A stretch of 64,000 nt of DNA from Pseudomonas sp. 6D_7.1_Bac1 (GTDB lineage: Bacteria > Pseudomonadota > Gammaproteobacteria > Pseudomonadales > Pseudomonadaceae). Made by a program: the position numbers and the translations under genes. The stretch is taken from positions 62,001 through 126,000 of the forward strand of contig NZ_JANLNW010000044.1 of NCBI RefSeq assembly GCF_025465945.1, in the 5' to 3' direction. The notes under the pieces were generated by a model. The model did no database searches. It was given only the letters and a program-made list of their open reading frames with translations, and was not told the DNA's origin. Shown in pieces: positions 62,199 through 64,000 of this stretch. The first letter of the stretch is position 1. Each line of letters starts with the position of its first letter.

Positions 62199-62403
62199 GT
62201 TTTTTCCATCTGCTTCAAGGGCGTGGACAGCATTAGCCGCACGGTAAACCTTGATTCTGGCGAGCCGGCTCCCCAGGCGATATCAGCAGATTAGTGGGAG
62301 GGGCGTAGGACAAGTCTCAGCTTGAAGGGTTTTTTGGCTACTAAAGATGAAGTTTTTTTCTTGGGGATGAATTCATTTTTGTGAGCCGTCGGCTCTCAAC
62401 AGG

Positions 62404-62877
62404 CTACAGGGGCAAGGTCTTCACGCTATTGTCTGCGAGCAAGCGTTGAATATTGACGTTATTGGCGATGTCGGGCAGTTCAGCCAGTAGATCAGGATGG
62501 CGATCAAGCAATCCCATGAGGATGAACAGCGGTTGGGGCGGTGCGATCTCTGCGCGCTCGTAGCGGGAAAAGGCGTTATGTCCGCCGCCAGACAGCAACT
62601 TCACCGCGTCTTTCTGCGTAAGGTGCAGTTTGCGGCGGATGCGTTTCATCTCGGCTGCCATGAGCTGCCGGGAGTCCTCGAGCAATTGATCACTCGCCTC
62701 GGAGTAACGTACTGCACTGCCGTCATCGAATTCGATTTCACTACAGGCCTGGCACTCCCATCCGGAAATATCGTGCACCTGACGCGTCAACTGTCTGAAG
62801 TCGATGGTGAAGCTTCGCCCGTCGAAATGCTGCATCCCGTCCTGGGTACCGCAGCTGAAGCATTGCTGTGTTTTCAT
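62404..62877 (-). CDS. MqsA-like zinc-finger/HTH regulator, orphan
   Basis: 157 aa from the ATG at 62877 (AAGGAG eight bases upstream). The N-terminal zinc-binding domain has CFSCG and CQAC (Cys6, 9, 43, 46). The C-terminal XRE helix-turn-helix is HLTQKDAVKLLSGGGHNAFSRYERAEI followed by LLDRHPDLL, matching E. coli MqsA, including the NAFSRYE recognition helix. MqsA is the antitoxin of the MqsR RNase and a repressor. No MqsR-like toxin gene is present: the leader lies upstream and the neighbour downstream is a subtilase. It probably regulates itself and possibly the protease. Confidence 0.83.
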   Translation of the reverse strand: MKTQQCFSCGTQDGMQHFDGRSFTIDFRQLTRQVHDISGWECQACSEIEFDDGSAVRYSEASDQLLEDSRQLMAAEMKRIRRKLHLTQKDAVKLLSGGGHNAFSRYERAEIAPPQPLFILMGLLDRHPDLLAELPDIANNVNIQRLLADNSVKTLPL

Positions 62878-62894
62878 GTGTCTCTCTCCTTGAA

Positions 62895-62949
62895 GGAGAT
62901 TACCGGCGGACCACCGCCTGGGCGGCAGGTCACCTTGAGGTAAATCTCC
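62895..62949 (-). promoter_or_regulatory. Inverted repeat in the mqsA-like leader
   Basis: GGAGATTACC (62895-62904) pairs with GGTAAATCTCC (62939-62949), with an inner GGCGG/CCGCC. A near-palindromic ACCTTGAGGT lies at 62932-62941, resembling the AACCT-AGGTT half sites bound by MqsA. These could be an autoregulatory operator or an mRNA hairpin. Structure seen, function inferred. Confidence 0.4.
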
Positions 62950-63115
62950 AGGAAACTTGTGGCGAGGTGTGTTCTTTTCCATAAGACACCTTGCACCTTG
63001 AAATATAAATCACCCTCAAAGGGTAGTTTTAACAATCAAAAATCCAGCTCCCGTTCCTGCCTCCTAACCCTAGGTAGTTGTCCTCTCAGGCGAAGCTGAC
63101 TAACATGTCAGAAAA

Positions 63116-63136
63116 TTCATCCTATGATTGGATGAA
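63116..63136 (+). promoter_or_regulatory. Palindrome upstream of the GntR gene
   Basis: TTCATCC and GGATGAA flank TATGATT, a perfect 7-bp inverted repeat with a 7-base spacer, 12 bases before the start codon of the GntR gene. It is a fitting operator for autoregulation. Confidence 0.55.
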
Positions 63137-63148
63137 AGGGCGAATTCC

Positions 63149-63808
63149 ATGACAGACACATCCCCTTTGGTGAAGCGTTCTCTGGTCGATCAGGCCCTTG
63201 AGCAGTTGCGCCTGCGCATCAACAACGGCACCTGGACCGTTGGCCAGCGCCTGCCCACAGAGCCTGAGCTGGCGACCGAACTGGGCATCAGCCGCAACAC
63301 CGTGCGCGAAGCCATGCGGGTGTTGGCGTTTTCAGGCTTGATCGAGATTCGCCAGGGCGACGGCAGTTACCTGCGGGCGGTGGTCGATCCACTCGACACG
63401 ATGAAAGCCTTGTCCCGCTGCTCCCATGAGCAGGCCCGGGAAACCCGACACATCCTGGAGGTCGAGGCTATCGGCCTGGCGGCGTTGCGTCGTACCGATG
63501 AGGACCTCATCGCACTGCGTGAAGCCTTGGGTGTCAGCGGCAGCCACTACCACGGCGACCTCGACAGCTACATCGCCTGCGACCTGGTGTTCCACCGCCG
63601 TTTGGTGGATGCCGCGCATAACCCGACCCTCAGCGAGTTGTATCGCTATTTCTCCAGCATCATCGGTGCGCAACTGCGCCAGACCCTCAACATCACCCCT
63701 AGACGTCAAGAGGTGTTCGATCTGCATATCGAACTGCTCGATGCCGTCGAGCAGCGCGACCCGGAACGGGCCAAAGCCATTTCCCGGCAGTTGATCAATG
63801 AACCTTGA
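63149..63808 (+). CDS. GntR/FadR-type regulator (FCD domain)
   Basis: 219 aa. The N-terminal wHTH (LRINNGTWTVGQRLPTEPELATELGISRNTVREAMRVLAFSGLIEIRQGDGSYL, in pieces) is followed by an FCD effector domain (ETRHILEVEAIGLAALRRTDEDL, ... DLVFHRRLVDAAHNPTLSELYRYFSSIIG, FDLHIELLDAVEQRDPERA) in which the metal-binding D-x3-H pattern is visible. The start at ATG 63149 lies after a matching palindrome. It overlaps or abuts an MFS gene, its probable target. Confidence 0.87.
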   Translation: MTDTSPLVKRSLVDQALEQLRLRINNGTWTVGQRLPTEPELATELGISRNTVREAMRVLAFSGLIEIRQGDGSYLRAVVDPLDTMKALSRCSHEQARETRHILEVEAIGLAALRRTDEDLIALREALGVSGSHYHGDLDSYIACDLVFHRRLVDAAHNPTLSELYRYFSSIIGAQLRQTLNITPRRQEVFDLHIELLDAVEQRDPERAKAISRQLINEP

Positions 63809-63821
63809 AACCGAGAACCCC

Positions 63822-64000
63822 ATGTCCAGCCAACAGGCGAGTACCCACAGCACGGCCCAAACCAAACGCACGGCAGAGCTCGAGGAGTTGTTGATCGATG
63901 CCGAGGCCGATGACGAGCAGGTCCAGCAAAGCCATCCGGTTCTGCGTCGCCCGTGGTTGCTGCTGCTGGGGTTGATTCTGGTGGCGCTGAATCTGCGCCC
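63822..64000 (+). CDS. MFS transporter, CynX/NimT type, truncated at window edge
   Basis: Only the first ~60 codons are visible, ending in PWLLLLGLILVALNLRP, the start of the first membrane helix and the LNLRP motif of CynX/NimT-like proteins. An acidic hydrophilic N-terminal tail (~45 residues) precedes it. An ATG at 63798 in the same frame would overlap the GntR gene by 11 bases and is an alternative start. The substrate is unknown; cyanate or 2-nitroimidazole are known for relatives only. Confidence 0.75.
   Translation, partial: MSSQQASTHSTAQTKRTAELEELLIDAEADDEQVQQSHPVLRRPWLLLLGLILVALNLR

Noticed and set aside
62404..62877. Complete MqsRA toxin-antitoxin locus
   Set aside because: No MqsR-like RNase frame exists up- or downstream of the MqsA-like gene in this window.

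Overview
The window looks like a chromosomal segment of a Pseudomonas of the fluorescens group. The evidence is high-GC codon usage, Pseudomonas-restricted families (DUF3509, DUF6124), the typical gene blocks aapJQMP, dauR-dauA-dauB, folE-folX-folM and moaCDE, and many REP/REPIN palindromes of the two common fluorescens types (GTGGGAGCGAGCCTGCTCGC and GTGGCGAGGGAGCTTGCTCC). I see no rRNA, tRNA, CRISPR array, transposase or prophage.

Layout. 0-6 kb: a truncated glycosyltransferase, CysZ-like and thioredoxin reductase genes, a HopJ/DUF1244 pair, the tetrahydromonapterin operon (folM-folE-folX) and a SirB1-like protein. 6-10.5 kb: a branched-chain amino-acid dehydrogenase operon (LeuDH-like, E1 alpha, E1 beta, E2). 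10.5-16.7 kb: LexA-controlled yebG, psiE, a serine uptake and deamination module with a divergent LysR gene, and a ribosome hibernation factor homologue. 16.9-28.1 kb: two complete iron-starvation ECF sigma/FecR/TonB-receptor systems, back to back around one Fur-like site; the rightward one includes a lipoprotein 5'-nucleotidase and a YncE-like propeller. 28-32 kb: AraC regulator, EamA exporter, DUF2165 protein and GhrB-type reductase. 32-38.2 kb: LysR regulator and a divergent efflux operon (outer-membrane lipoprotein, FUSC, DUF1656, HlyD). 38.4-41 kb: DUF6124 gene with an unusually structured leader, SnoaL-like protein, SDR and a small membrane protein. 41-44.8 kb: an orphan TccC/RHS toxin-like protein and yaaA. 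45-49.4 kb: deacetylase-like protein, PhoH protein and moaCDE. 49.7-55.9 kb: cationic amino-acid binding protein, dauR-dauA-dauB for D- to L-arginine inversion, rhlB and an esterase. 56.3-60.5 kb: aapJQMP. 60.6-64 kb: a cytoplasmic subtilase downstream of an orphan MqsA-like regulator, then a GntR regulator followed by a truncated MFS gene.

Theme. Much of the window concerns amino-acid capture and use: AapJQMP, an ArgT/HisJ-like binding protein, SdaC, serine deaminase, DauA/B and a branched-chain oxo-acid dehydrogenase. Three of the uptake genes have A-rich Hfq/Crc-type motifs just upstream of their start codons, pointing to catabolite repression.

The most striking unexplained item is the leader of the DUF6124 gene (about 38829-39020, minus strand). 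It has nested long-range stems that enclose an intrinsic terminator and a UUCG hairpin, and a downstream segment that could compete for one strand of the outer stem. This looks like a riboswitch or attenuator and I do not recognise it. Other points of interest are a leucine-dehydrogenase-like protein lacking its GGGK catalytic lysine, the nucleotidase inside a TonB/ECF locus, the orphan TccC-like protein with an unrecognised C-terminus, and the subtilase/MqsA pair.
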